Positions 24,813-33,315 are shown, counted from the first letter of the stretch. The stretch: 64,000 bases of DNA from Actinobacteria bacterium OV320 (GCA_001298545.1 LJCX01000027.1:558001-622000), one strand, 5' to 3'. The notes: generated from the sequence alone by a model not told the origin. Numbers and translations: made by a program.

Positions 24813-25025
24813 TCAGGGCTCGAAGGCCTGCTCGAGGGTGGGGTGGCAGGTGATGAGGGCGTCGATGCCGACCAGTCGCAGGACGTGCAGGACGGGTGTC
24901 TGTGCGGCGGCGATGCGAAGCCGGCCTTCGTTGCCGCTGACGGCGTGCTGGGCGGTGACGAGGACGTTGATCCGGCTGCACCTCTCCCGGTCTCGGCCGG
25001 AGCGGTGAAGCGAACTGAAGGGCAC
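24813..25025 (-). pseudogene. C-terminal fragment of a STAS-domain protein
   Basis: The 70-residue frame carries INVLVTAQHAVSGNEGRLRI and VLHVLRLVGIDAL, then TLEQAFEP, the second half of an anti-sigma-factor-antagonist STAS domain. The first half, with the strand that precedes the phosphorylated Ser, is absent; the sequence before it does not look like STAS in any frame. It is probably the remains of a regulator once paired with the ANTAR gene. Confidence 0.55.
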
Positions 25026-25056
25026 GTCGCAGGCAGCAAGCGGCTGACCAGGGAGT

Positions 25057-25071
25057 TTCCGTCCGACGGAA
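25057..25071. promoter_or_regulatory. Palindrome upstream of the Rieske oxygenase
   Basis: TTCCGTCCGACGGAA is a perfect 15-base inverted repeat (7+1+7) 75 bases before the oxygenase start. Size and position fit an IclR-family operator, and an IclR gene lies at the other end of the operon. Confidence 0.45.
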
Positions 25072-25145
25072 GTCCTATTGCCGGAGTGGAGGCGACATCG
25101 TCATGGTGTTCCCGACACGACGTCGAGGATGACGGGACCCCTCTC

Positions 25146-26213
25146 ATGCCGCACACCACCGCATTCGCCAGGAACCAGTGGTACGTCGCCGCCTACAGCA
25201 CCGAGGTCGGGCGTGAGGAGTTGCTCGGCCGGACGATTCTGGGCGAGCCGCTCGTCTTCTACCGGACCGAGGAGGACGGGACGCCCGTCGCGCTGCACGA
25301 CCGCTGTGTGCACCGCCGGTTCCCGCTGTCGGAGAGCCGGCTCGACGGCGACCGCATCGTGTGCGGCTACCACGGCTTCACGTACGACACGACCGGCGCC
25401 TGTGTGTACGTGCCGGGGCAGAAACGCATCCCGCGCACCGCCCGGGTCACCGCCTACCCGGTCGTCGAGCAGGACTCGCTGGTCTGGGTGTGGATCGGCG
25501 ATCCGTCGCTCGCCGACCCGCAGACGATCCCGCGCGCCCGGCACCTCGACGCCCCCGGCTGGACCACCGTCCAGGGCATGGAGCCCATCGACGCGGACTA
25601 CGGGCTGCTCGTCGACAACCTCCTCGACCTCTCCCACGAGACGTATCTGCACGGCGGCTACATCGGCACCCCCGAGGTCGCCGAGACGCCGATCACCACC
25701 GAGGTCGACGAGGGCGCGGGGATCGTGCGGGTGAGCCGGCACATGGACGACGCCGAGTGCCCGCCGTTCTACGCCCGTTCGACCGGCATCGAGGGCCGGA
25801 TCACCCGCTGGCAGGACATCGAGTACCACGCGCCCTGTCTGTACCTGCTGCACAGCCGTATCGCGCCGGTGGGCGTCCTGCCCGAGGCGGACGGCAGCGA
25901 CCCGAACGGTTTCCACACCGAGATCACCTACGCGATCACGCCGTCCGCCGACGGCAAGGTGTACGACTTCTGGATGGTCTCGCGGGACTGGGCGACGGAC
26001 GACGCCGAGGTGACCGAGTTCCTGCGGGGCAACAACCACACGGTGGTCATGCAGGACGTCGACGCGCTCAACCTCCTGCAGCGGACGCTCGGTTCGGAAC
26101 GCACCGGCTACCAGGAGCTGAGCATCAACATCGACACCGGTGGCCTGGCCGCGCGCCGTATCCTCGCCCGGCTGGTGGAGGAGGGCGACAAGCCCGCGGA
26201 GAAGGTCCTGTGA
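25146..26213 (+). CDS. Rieske non-haem iron oxygenase (VanA type)
   Basis: This 355-residue oxygenase subunit starts with NQWYVAAYSTEV, typical of vanillate O-demethylase-like enzymes. The Rieske 2Fe-2S ligands are Cys54, His56, Cys73 and His76; the mononuclear iron site has His164 and His169 with the bridging Asp161 (LLDLSHETYLH). It would hydroxylate or dealkylate an aromatic or small amphiphilic substrate with electrons from the reductase encoded downstream. The ribosome site before ATG 25146 is weak. Its stop codon overlaps the GTG of the next gene. The linked ABC importer suggests an anionic substrate; identity unknown. Confidence 0.92.
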   Translation: MPHTTAFARNQWYVAAYSTEVGREELLGRTILGEPLVFYRTEEDGTPVALHDRCVHRRFPLSESRLDGDRIVCGYHGFTYDTTGACVYVPGQKRIPRTARVTAYPVVEQDSLVWVWIGDPSLADPQTIPRARHLDAPGWTTVQGMEPIDADYGLLVDNLLDLSHETYLHGGYIGTPEVAETPITTEVDEGAGIVRVSRHMDDAECPPFYARSTGIEGRITRWQDIEYHAPCLYLLHSRIAPVGVLPEADGSDPNGFHTEITYAITPSADGKVYDFWMVSRDWATDDAEVTEFLRGNNHTVVMQDVDALNLLQRTLGSERTGYQELSINIDTGGLAARRILARLVEEGDKPAEKVL

Positions 26214-26383
26214 GCACCGGTCCCACCGGCGAGATCTACCGCATCGACTGGCTGCCGGGCACCGACGTGCTGCACGGCACCTGTCACTGCGGCGCCGAGC
26301 ACACCTCACAGGACCCGATCGAGATGTGGGAGTGGATGCTCGGCCACCCCGAAGGACACCGGCCGCGAGGAAGCGACTCATGA
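26210..26383 (+). CDS. Small Cys/His-rich protein in the oxygenase operon
   Basis: This 57-residue protein starts at GTG 26210, overlapping the oxygenase stop by four bases, and its stop overlaps the reductase ATG in the same way. That strict coupling argues it is a real gene. It carries THGTCHCGAEH-type clustering (HGTCHCGAEH) with further His at the end (GHPEGH), a possible metal site, and an acidic-aromatic segment IEMWEWM. No known domain is recognised. A small subunit or assembly factor of the oxygenase system is possible. Confidence 0.7.
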   Translation: MSTGPTGEIYRIDWLPGTDVLHGTCHCGAEHTSQDPIEMWEWMLGHPEGHRPRGSDS

Positions 26384-27315
26384 GCGTGTACGAATCCGAA
26401 CTGGTCGTCGCGAGCCGCGAGTTCGCCGCCGAAGGAGTGCTCGCCCTCACCCTGCGCCACCCGCTGGGCGAGCCGCTCCCGGCCTGGGAGCCGGGCGCTC
26501 ATGTGGACCTCGTCCTCGGCCCGGAGCTGGAGCGCCAGTACTCGCTGTGCGGCGATCCGGCCGACCGTGGCGCGTGGCGGGTCGCGGTGCTGGGTGAGCC
26601 GGCCGGACGGGGCGGATCCGCCCATGTGCACGAGCAGTTGAGGCCGGGCGACAAGGTACGGGTGCGCGGCCCTCGTAACCACTTCGCGCTGCGCCCGGCG
26701 GCCCGCTACCGCTTCGTCGCGGGCGGCATCGGGATCACTCCCCTCCTGCCGATGCTCGCGGCGGCCGAGGCGGCGGGCGCCGATTGGAGCCTTCTCTACG
26801 GCGGCCGCACCCGCGGATCCATGGCGTTCGCGGAGGAGTTGGCGCGGTACGGCGACCGGGTCACCGTCGCCCCGCAGGACGAGACGGGTCTGCTCGACCT
26901 CGGTTCCGTGCTCGACGCGCTGCCCGAGGGCACCCTCGTCTACTGCTGCGGTCCGGGTCCCCTGCTGGACGCCGTGGAGGAGCGCTGTCCGGCCGACGCG
27001 CTCCGGGTCGAGCGGTTCCAGGCGCGGGAGCAACCGGCGGGTGAGGACGGCGAGTTCGAGGTCGAGCTCGCGCAGAGCGGCCGGACGCTGACCGTCGTGG
27101 CGGGTGTGTCCGTGCTGGACACCGTGCGGGCGGCGGGGGTCGAGGTCCTCTACTCCTGCACGGAGGGCACCTGCGGCACCTGTGAGACCGACGTGCTCGA
27201 GGGCACGCCGGAGCACCGGGACTCCGTCCTCAGTCCGCAGGAGCGGGAGGCCGGGGAGACGATGATGATCTGTGTGTCCCGGTGCCTGGGGAGGAAGCTC
27301 GTCCTGGATCTGTGA
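26380..27315 (+). CDS. Oxygenase reductase (VanB type, FMN/NAD/2Fe-2S)
   Basis: This 311-residue phthalate-dioxygenase-reductase-like protein has a flavin domain (residues 1-100, RQYSLCGDP), an NAD domain (about 105-215, AGGIGITPLLPML and YCCGPGPLL) and a C-terminal plant-type 2Fe-2S domain with Cys260, Cys265, Cys268 and Cys298. It carries electrons from NADH to the Rieske oxygenase. ATG 26380 overlaps the stop of the small upstream gene. Its last 86 bases overlap the 3' end of the IclR gene on the other strand. Confidence 0.93.
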   Translation: MSVYESELVVASREFAAEGVLALTLRHPLGEPLPAWEPGAHVDLVLGPELERQYSLCGDPADRGAWRVAVLGEPAGRGGSAHVHEQLRPGDKVRVRGPRNHFALRPAARYRFVAGGIGITPLLPMLAAAEAAGADWSLLYGGRTRGSMAFAEELARYGDRVTVAPQDETGLLDLGSVLDALPEGTLVYCCGPGPLLDAVEERCPADALRVERFQAREQPAGEDGEFEVELAQSGRTLTVVAGVSVLDTVRAAGVEVLYSCTEGTCGTCETDVLEGTPEHRDSVLSPQEREAGETMMICVSRCLGRKLVLDL

Positions 27316-28129
27316 CCGGATCCGTGGCCCGGGGGGCGGCGGCGCCCGCCGTCGGGCCGGTGACCCGCAGGTCGGCCTCGATCCGTGCCACGGCCGCCAG
27401 CAGCGGTGGCAGCAGATCCCGGCGGACCGCCGCCACCGAGGTGCGGCCGGCGTGGACGGCTATGTTCACGCCGGCCACCACCGTGCCGTCCCGGCCGCGC
27501 ACCGGGGCGCCCACCGACCGCAGCCCCTCCTCCAGTTCCTGGTCGACGAGCGCGTACCCCTGGCGCCGCACCCGTGCCAGTTCCGCCCGCAAATCCTCCG
27601 GCGCGACCAGCGTCCGTGCGGTGAGCGGGCGCAGCCGCGCCCGCTCCAGGCGGAGTTCGAGCTCGTCGTCCGCCAGGGCGGCGAGCATCACCCGGCCCAC
27701 CGAGGTGACGTGCGCCGGGAAGCGGGTGCCGACGGTGATGACCGCCGACATGATGCGGGTGGTCGGCACCCGGGCGACATAGACGATGTCGTCGCCGTCC
27801 AGGACGCACAGCGACGAGGATTCCTTCACCTGTGCGACGAGGTGTTCCAGATGCGGTTCGGCGACCTGCGGGAGCGTGAGGCCGGCCAGATAGGCGTAGC
27901 CGAGTTCCAGCACCCTCGGGGTGAGCCGGAAGAGCCGGCCGTCACTGTGCACGTATCCCAGATCCGCGAGGGTGAGCAGCAGGCGCCGGGCGGCCGCCCG
28001 GGTCAGCCCGCAGGCGCGGGCGACTTCGCTGAGGGTGCGCGCGGGGTGTTCGGCGTCGAAGGAGCGGATCACCGCGAGGCCGCGCTCGAAGGACCTCACG
28101 AAATGCGGTGCTCGGGCCACGGTGGACAT
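27230..28129 (-). CDS. IclR-family regulator (PcaR/PobR-like)
   Basis: This 299-residue regulator has a winged helix-turn-helix (about residues 10-70, LSEVARACGLTRAAARRLLL) and an IclR effector domain ending near residue 250 with SVGAPVRGRDGTVVAGVNIA. It resembles the PcaR/PobR group that controls aromatic catabolism. GGGAGGG is five bases before ATG 28129. It is divergent from the ABC importer and convergent with the oxygenase operon, whose 3' end it overlaps with a Ser/Pro-rich tail. It probably regulates both, with the oxygenase substrate or product as effector (inference). Confidence 0.9.
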   Translation of the reverse strand: MSTVARAPHFVRSFERGLAVIRSFDAEHPARTLSEVARACGLTRAAARRLLLTLADLGYVHSDGRLFRLTPRVLELGYAYLAGLTLPQVAEPHLEHLVAQVKESSSLCVLDGDDIVYVARVPTTRIMSAVITVGTRFPAHVTSVGRVMLAALADDELELRLERARLRPLTARTLVAPEDLRAELARVRRQGYALVDQELEEGLRSVGAPVRGRDGTVVAGVNIAVHAGRTSVAAVRRDLLPPLLAAVARIEADLRVTGPTAGAAAPRATDPVTDPGRASSPGTGTHRSSSSPRPPAPAD

Positions 28130-28171
28130 GCCGCCCTCCCAGACTGTCAACAATTTCGTCAGCCAAACCCA

Positions 28172-28200
28172 TTGACCCCGTCGGACAGCGGGCTCTACGT
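28172..28200 (+). promoter_or_regulatory. Candidate promoter of the ABC importer operon
   Basis: TTGACC (28172-28177) and CTACGT (28195-28200) are separated by 17 bases and lie about 80 bases before the TTG start. The -10 box is poor, so the call is tentative. Confidence 0.35.
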
Positions 28201-28278
28201 TCCCTGCACGCCAATTGAGCACTACTGTGCGGTGTGCGCACAGCCTGTCGGAACACCGTTGTCTGCACAGGAGGAGCC

Positions 28279-29250
28279 TTGCGTCGTCTGTTCGCCGGTC
28301 TCGCGGCCGGCACCTTCCTGCTCGCCACGGCGGCCTGTGGCTCGTCCGACGACTCCGGTACGTCCACCGGGAGTTCGTCGTCCGGAGGTACCACGACCGT
28401 CAAACTCGGACTCATCCCCATCGTCGACGTGGCGCCCGTCTATCTGGGCGTGAAACAGGGTTTCTACGAGAAGCACGGCCTGAAGCTGTCGATCACCACC
28501 GCACAGGGCGGCGCGGCGATCGTGCCCGGAGTCGTCAGCGGTCAGTTCCAGTTCGGCTTCAGCAACATGACCTCCCTCATGGTCGCCCGGTCCAACAACG
28601 TGCCCGTGCAGGCCGTTTCGAACGGCATCGCCTCGACCGGCGTACAGGGCAAGGACTTCGGGGCGATCACGGTGAAGAAGGACAGCCCGCTCAAGTCCGC
28701 GAAGGACCTGGAGGGCAAGAAGGTCGCCATCAACACCCTGAAGAACATCAACGAGACCGCGGTACGCGAGTCGGTGCGCAAGGCGGGCGGCGACCCCGAC
28801 CGGGTGAAGTTCGTCGAGCTGGCCTTCGACCAGATGCCCGCGGCCCTGGACAGCGGGCAGATCGACGCGGCGATGGTCGTCGAACCGGCCCTGGCGACCG
28901 TCAAGAGCCAGGGTGGTGTGGAGATCGCCTCGCCGCTGGTGGACGTGGCACCGAACCTCACCGTCGCCATGTACTTCACCTCCACGCAGTACGCGCAGAA
29001 GAACCCGGACGTGGTGAAGAAGTTCCAGGAGGCCACCGCGGAGTCCCTCGCCTACGCCGACGCGCACCCGGACGAGGTCCGGCAGATCGTCACCACCTAC
29101 ACCAAGATCCCGACGTCGGTGCTGGCACAGGTGACGCTGCCCAAGTGGCCCGCCGAGGCCAACCGTTCGTCGATCGAGGCCCTGGAGAAGCTCGGCGAGC
29201 GGGACAAGCTCTTCAAGTCGACCCCCGACCTGGACAAGCTGCTGCCGTGA
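28279..29250 (+). CDS. ABC importer substrate-binding lipoprotein (SsuA/NMT1-like)
   Basis: This 323-residue protein has a lipoprotein signal (FLLATAACGSS, lipobox Cys about residue 20) and a periplasmic-binding domain of the sulfonate/nitrate/thiamine-precursor class, with KLGLIPIVDVAPVYLGVKQG and QFQFGFSNMTSLM. TTG at 28279 is taken as start because AGGAGGAG ends three bases before it; the GTG 15 codons upstream has no ribosome site and would spoil the signal. It is the first gene of a four-gene importer. The substrate is probably an anionic aromatic or sulfonated compound, judged from the neighbouring oxygenase. Confidence 0.88.
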   Translation: MRRLFAGLAAGTFLLATAACGSSDDSGTSTGSSSSGGTTTVKLGLIPIVDVAPVYLGVKQGFYEKHGLKLSITTAQGGAAIVPGVVSGQFQFGFSNMTSLMVARSNNVPVQAVSNGIASTGVQGKDFGAITVKKDSPLKSAKDLEGKKVAINTLKNINETAVRESVRKAGGDPDRVKFVELAFDQMPAALDSGQIDAAMVVEPALATVKSQGGVEIASPLVDVAPNLTVAMYFTSTQYAQKNPDVVKKFQEATAESLAYADAHPDEVRQIVTTYTKIPTSVLAQVTLPKWPAEANRSSIEALEKLGERDKLFKSTPDLDKLLP

Positions 29251-30020
29251 GAGGCGCGAACCTCGCACTCGGTGCGGCCGGGCTCGCGGCCTTCCTCGCC
29301 CTGGGCGAGGCGGTGCCGCGGCTCGGGCTGGTCAAGGAGGCCTACCTCCCGCCGACCAGCCGCATCGCCGGCGCGCTGGGCGACGAACTCGCCGACTCCG
29401 CCTTCTGGACGGCCCTCGGCGACACCCTCACCGGCTGGGCCCTCGGGCTGGCGATCGCGGTGGGCGCCGGGATCGTGGCCGGTGTGATCGTCTCGGTCGT
29501 CCCGCACCTGCGCGAGGCGACGGCATCGACCATCGAGTTCCTGCGCCCGATCCCGTCGGTCGCCCTGATCCCGCTCGCCGTGCTGCTGTACGGCACCGAA
29601 CTGCGCTCGGTCCTGCTGCTGGTCGTCTACGCCTCCTTCTGGCAGATCCTGATCCAGGTCCTGTACGGCGTCCAGGACGTCGACCCGGTCGCCGAGGAGA
29701 CCGCCCGCTGCTACGGGCTCGGCACCTGGGCGCGGGTCCGGCACGTGCTGTGGCCGACCGCGCTGCCGTACGTCATGACCGGCGTGCGGCTCGCGGCGGC
29801 CGTCGCACTGATCCTCGTCATCACCGCCGAACTGGTCATCGGAGCACCGGGGTTGGGCGCGCGTATCGCCGTCGCGCAGACCTCGCAGGCGGTACCCGAG
29901 ATGTACGCCCTGATCGTGGTCACCGGGGTGCTGGGGCTGCTGATCAACGTGGGCGCCCGGACGGTGGAGCGGCGCGCGCTGGCCTGGCACCAGTCGGTGC
30001 GCGGGGAGGTGGCGGTGTGA
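29247..30020 (+). CDS. ABC importer permease (SsuC/TauC-like) 1
   Basis: This 257-residue permease has six predicted membrane helices and the cytoplasmic EAA-type loop as EETARCYGLG. GTG at 29247 overlaps the stop of the binding-protein gene by four bases. It has FLRPIPSVALIPLAVLLYG, the conserved segment of sulfonate/nitrate/taurine permeases. It pairs with the permease encoded next, so the importer uses two different membrane subunits, unlike the usual homodimeric SsuC. Confidence 0.9.
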   Translation: MRGANLALGAAGLAAFLALGEAVPRLGLVKEAYLPPTSRIAGALGDELADSAFWTALGDTLTGWALGLAIAVGAGIVAGVIVSVVPHLREATASTIEFLRPIPSVALIPLAVLLYGTELRSVLLLVVYASFWQILIQVLYGVQDVDPVAEETARCYGLGTWARVRHVLWPTALPYVMTGVRLAAAVALILVITAELVIGAPGLGARIAVAQTSQAVPEMYALIVVTGVLGLLINVGARTVERRALAWHQSVRGEVAV

Positions 30021-30835
30021 CCGGGACATCCCCCGGCCGGACGGGGGCGGGAGCCTGGCGGCGCGTCCTGCTGCGGCTGCTGTTCACGCTCGCCCTGCCG
30101 GCCGTACTGGTCACCGCCTGGTGGGTGGCCTCCGACGGCAGTACGAACGTGTACTGGCCACCACTGCGCACGATCCTGAAGGCCTTCCCCGACGTGTGGA
30201 CGGGAGAGCGGCTGCGCACCGACGTACGGCCGAGCGTGCTGCGGCTGCTCGGCGGTTACGCGACGGCGGCCGTCGTCGGGGTCGCCCTGGGCACGGTCAT
30301 CGGCTCCTACCGCCGGGTGCGGGCGGTGTGCGAGCCGGTCCTGGAGTTCCTGCGGGCGGTGCCGCCGCCCGTGCTGGTGCCGGTCATCATGCTGTTCGCG
30401 GGCATCGGCGACACCATGAAGGTCGTCGTCATCGCGAGCGGCTGTGTGTGGCCGGTCCTGCTCAACACGGTCGAGGGCGTGCGGGCGGTGGACCCGGTGA
30501 TGGCGCAGACGGCGCGGTCGTACGGCATCTCGGGTCCCGCCCGGTTGCGCAGCGTGGTGCTGCCGTCGGCGAGCCCGCAGATCTTCGCGGGGCTGCGCCA
30601 GGCGCTGTCGATCGGCATCATCCTCATGGTCATCAGCGAGATGTTCGCCGCGAGCAACGGGCTCGGCTTCACCATCGTGCAGTTCCAACGGGGTTTCGCC
30701 ATCCCCGACATGTGGACCGGCATCCTGGTGCTCGGCCTCCTGGGCTTCGTCCTGTCGGTGCTCTTCCAGGTCGTCGAGCGCCGGGTGCTCGGCTGGTACC
30801 GCGGTCTGCGCGCATCCAACCGGCGGTCCCCGTGA
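30017..30835 (+). CDS. ABC importer permease (SsuC/TauC-like) 2
   Basis: This 272-residue permease has the same six-helix core, with FLRAVPPPVLVPVIMLF and the loop AQTARSYGISG. GTG at 30017 overlaps the upstream stop. Having two permease genes is consistent with a heterodimeric channel of the sulfonate/aromatic family. Confidence 0.9.
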   Translation: MTGTSPGRTGAGAWRRVLLRLLFTLALPAVLVTAWWVASDGSTNVYWPPLRTILKAFPDVWTGERLRTDVRPSVLRLLGGYATAAVVGVALGTVIGSYRRVRAVCEPVLEFLRAVPPPVLVPVIMLFAGIGDTMKVVVIASGCVWPVLLNTVEGVRAVDPVMAQTARSYGISGPARLRSVVLPSASPQIFAGLRQALSIGIILMVISEMFAASNGLGFTIVQFQRGFAIPDMWTGILVLGLLGFVLSVLFQVVERRVLGWYRGLRASNRRSP

Positions 30836-30855
30836 ACCTCGCGAAAGGGCGTTCC

Positions 30856-31677
30856 ATGCACCCGCGTCTTGCAGTGTCCGGCCTGCGCAAGGTCTACGAG
30901 GGGTCCGGGCGCCGGGTCGAGGCGGTGCGCGACCTCACCTTCACCGTCGAGGCGGGCGAACTCGTGTGTCTCGTCGGCCCGTCGGGCTGCGGCAAGACGA
31001 CCCTGCTGAAGTGCATGGCCGGACTGCTCACACCGACCTCCGGCGAAGTGCTCCTGGAGGGACGGCGGGTGACCGGGCCGCCGCCGGACATGGCGTTCGT
31101 CTTCCAGGAGTACGGGCGGAGCCTCTTCCCGTGGATGCGGGTCGGCGAGAACGTCGAACTGCCGCTGAAGCAGAAGGGGTTGACCAAAGCGCGCCGAAGG
31201 GAACTGGTCGCGGACGCCCTTCGCTCGGTCGGCCTGGAGGACGCGCTCTCCGCGTACCCGTGGCAGCTGTCGGGCGGGATGCAGCAGCGGGTGGCGATCG
31301 CCCGGGCGCTCGCCTACGAGCCCCGGGTCCTGCTGATGGACGAGCCGTTCGCCGCCGTGGACGCGCAGACCCGCGCCGATCTGGAGGACCTGGTCCGGGG
31401 ACTCTGGCGGGAGCGCGGGATCACCATCCTGTTCGTCACGCACGACATCGACGAGGCCGTCTACCTCGGTGAGCGGGTCCTCGTCCTGTCCGCCTCCCCG
31501 ACGGTCGTCCAGGAGCAGTTGAAGGTCGATCTCCCGGCGGAGCGCGACCAGTTGCACACGCGGGTGGCCCCGCGCTTCGCGGAACTGCGGACCCATGTGT
31601 ACGAGCAGATCCAGGCGGCGAAGCGAGGAACCCCGGTGGACCGCCTCACGAAGTCGGACGCTCCCGAGCCGCACTGA
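30856..31677 (+). CDS. ABC importer ATPase (SsuB/TauB-like)
   Basis: This 273-residue ATPase has Walker A GPSGCGKTT (41-49), a Q-loop in FVFQEYGRSLFPW, signature LSGGMQQR, Walker B LLMDEP and the His-loop VTHDIDEA. It energises the importer formed with the two preceding permeases. ATG 30856 has GAAAGGG upstream; a GTG at 30832, overlapping the previous stop, would add eight residues. Confidence 0.93.
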   Translation: MHPRLAVSGLRKVYEGSGRRVEAVRDLTFTVEAGELVCLVGPSGCGKTTLLKCMAGLLTPTSGEVLLEGRRVTGPPPDMAFVFQEYGRSLFPWMRVGENVELPLKQKGLTKARRRELVADALRSVGLEDALSAYPWQLSGGMQQRVAIARALAYEPRVLLMDEPFAAVDAQTRADLEDLVRGLWRERGITILFVTHDIDEAVYLGERVLVLSASPTVVQEQLKVDLPAERDQLHTRVAPRFAELRTHVYEQIQAAKRGTPVDRLTKSDAPEPH

Positions 31678-31698
31678 ACGCGCACGCCGTGCCGACCA

Positions 31699-31733
31699 GG
31701 GCGCCGTCGGCGACCTGAACGCCGACGGTGCCC
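31699..31733. terminator. Terminator hairpin between convergent genes
   Basis: Arms 31699-31712 and 31720-31733 pair over 14 positions with one non-Watson-Crick pair and a 7-base loop. It lies between the ATPase gene and the MmyB-domain gene. Confidence 0.55.
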
Positions 31734-31735
31734 GG

Positions 31736-32404
31736 TCAGGCCTCGGGGGCCGGTACCACGCTGAGGTGGCTCGCGCCGCGGCGTGCGCCGCGGGTCCTGC
31801 GGGGTACGGGGGCCGGGCGGGTGGAGCGCAGCACCATCGTCAGCCGGGTGTACCCCATGTCGTGCAGGGTCCTGGGGGTGTCGCCGACGATGCGGCACTC
31901 CGTGGCGCCCCAGCGCGGGTCGGGGTGCAGCAGGGGCCGGACCGCCCCGTCGTGCTCGACGGCCTCCTCGCCGACCGCGCGGATCCAGTGCGGCAGCCCG
32001 TGGCGGTAGGCGGCCTCCATGATCGGGTCCTGGGCGATGTCGCGGCGGAGCGCCTGCAGCCCGTGGTCGTGACCGTGGCGCTCCACGGCCGCGGCGAAGC
32101 GGGCGAGCATCGGCAGGCACCAGCCGGCCTCGTGGTCACCGAGGACCGAGGGGGCGTCGGGGTGGAAGAGGACGAAACGCAGGAAGTTGTCGCCGGGCAG
32201 GGCCGTCGGATGCGGGCCCACCTCCCGGAAAAGTGACGCGAAAGCGTCGTTGGAGAGAACGACGTCCCAGCGGTGGTCGAGGACGACGGACGGGAAGGGG
32301 ACGGCCTCCAGGTACGTGGCGTAGTCGTGCAGGTACGCCTGGGCCTCGAGACTCTCGGGGACGGGCCGCGGTGCGGACCGCTGCCCTCCTGCCTGATATG
32401 CCAT
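31736..32404 (-). CDS. Stand-alone MmyB-type ligand-binding-domain protein
   Basis: This 222-residue protein has the MmyB-like ligand domain seen at the C-terminus of many XRE regulators: VPFPSVVLDHRWDVVLSNDA, FLRFVLFHPDA and an end segment TLHDMGYTRLTMVL. The N-terminal helix-turn-helix is absent. It is divergent from the XRE/ImmA-IrrE pair across 243 bases. A separate sensory partner for a DNA-binding protein is an attractive but unproven reading. The C-terminal 30 residues are basic and of low complexity. Confidence 0.8.
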   Translation of the reverse strand: MAYQAGGQRSAPRPVPESLEAQAYLHDYATYLEAVPFPSVVLDHRWDVVLSNDAFASLFREVGPHPTALPGDNFLRFVLFHPDAPSVLGDHEAGWCLPMLARFAAAVERHGHDHGLQALRRDIAQDPIMEAAYRHGLPHWIRAVGEEAVEHDGAVRPLLHPDPRWGATECRIVGDTPRTLHDMGYTRLTMVLRSTRPAPVPRRTRGARRGASHLSVVPAPEA

Positions 32405-32518
32405 CGGGAGGTCACCCCTCTTGCCTATGCGGCCTTCACGCGGCGCCCCGATCCTGCTGCCCCGACGCGATCGGTGTCAACTATCGTGGCATTCCGTGCT
32501 GGTTGACGGCTGAAATTG

Positions 32519-32532
32519 GCCACAGTTGTGGC
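32519..32532. promoter_or_regulatory. Palindrome between MmyB-domain and XRE genes
   Basis: GCCACAGTTGTGGC is a 6+2+6 perfect inverted repeat just downstream of a TTGACG (32503-32508). It is a candidate operator for the XRE protein. Confidence 0.4.
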
Positions 32533-32647
32533 GAGACCTGGATGTGAGTTCGAAAGACCCGCTACTCTCCACGCAGTTCACGGCGACCGTCTGTATGGGT
32601 GATCGTGTGCCGGTGAGAGGGACGTGAGAGACCTAGGAGACCTGTCG

Positions 32648-33301
32648 GTGTCGGAGGATGGCTTCGAGGTTCCGGGCGCCGCGGCGACGGTGCTGATGTC
32701 GCCCGTCGTCGCCCGTGTCGCCGCGCTCGCCGACCGGCTCGGCGTGCCGCACGCGGAGGTCTTCGGCACCGGGCGGCTGTCCGTCGCCTCCGGTGTGCCG
32801 GAGTCGGTGGTCAAGGCCCTGCTGAGCGGCCGGCCCGCCGGTGAGCCCGATGTGCAGGCCCGCTTCCTGCAGCGTCTGGACCTGCTGCGCCGCACCCGCC
32901 TCAAGCCGAACGGCCGTAGGTACACCCAGCAGGAGATCGCCGACGGCGCCGGCATGTCGCGCCAGCAGGCGGGCGCCCTCATCAACGGCGACCGGCGGCC
33001 CACGATGGAACACTGCGACGCCCTCCAGCGCTTCTTCCGGGTGCACGCCGGCTTTCTCACCGCCGAGGACCCGGAGGCGCTCGCGGGCGCCCTCCAGCAC
33101 ATCGAGCAGGAGCTGCTCCAGAAGCTCGCCGCGCGGGAGGCGGCCGCGGCCGCCGAGGACCCGCTGGAACGGCTGCTGCAGGACCACGGCGTGCGCGGGA
33201 TCGCGTGGCGGGCCGCCCAGCTGCCCACCGACCAGCACCGCGACAAGGTCGCCGAGTGGCTGGACATGCTCCTGGAGAGCGTGAAGCGGCCCGAGTCGTG
33301 A
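32648..33301 (+). CDS. XRE-type regulator paired with an ImmA/IrrE protease
   Basis: This 217-residue protein has a central helix-turn-helix at about residues 92-140 (YTQQEIADGAGMSRQQAGAL) flanked by helical regions, and an Ala-rich helix near 150-175. GTG 32648 is chosen because AGGAGA lies seven bases before it; an in-frame GTG at 32624 would add eight residues. The next gene encodes an ImmA/IrrE metalloprotease, and such pairs usually work as repressor and protease that cleaves it on a stress or developmental signal. The protein is a helix-turn-helix type often found in Streptomyces in this same two-gene arrangement. Confidence 0.83.
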   Translation: MSEDGFEVPGAAATVLMSPVVARVAALADRLGVPHAEVFGTGRLSVASGVPESVVKALLSGRPAGEPDVQARFLQRLDLLRRTRLKPNGRRYTQQEIADGAGMSRQQAGALINGDRRPTMEHCDALQRFFRVHAGFLTAEDPEALAGALQHIEQELLQKLAAREAAAAAEDPLERLLQDHGVRGIAWRAAQLPTDQHRDKVAEWLDMLLESVKRPES

Positions 33302-33315
33302 TCCGGGGGAGAACT

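Noticed and set aside
24671..25159. Minus-strand frame upstream of the STAS fragment as its missing N-terminus
   Set aside because: It is in a different frame, Ser/Pro-rich and shows no STAS pattern, so it does not complete the domain.
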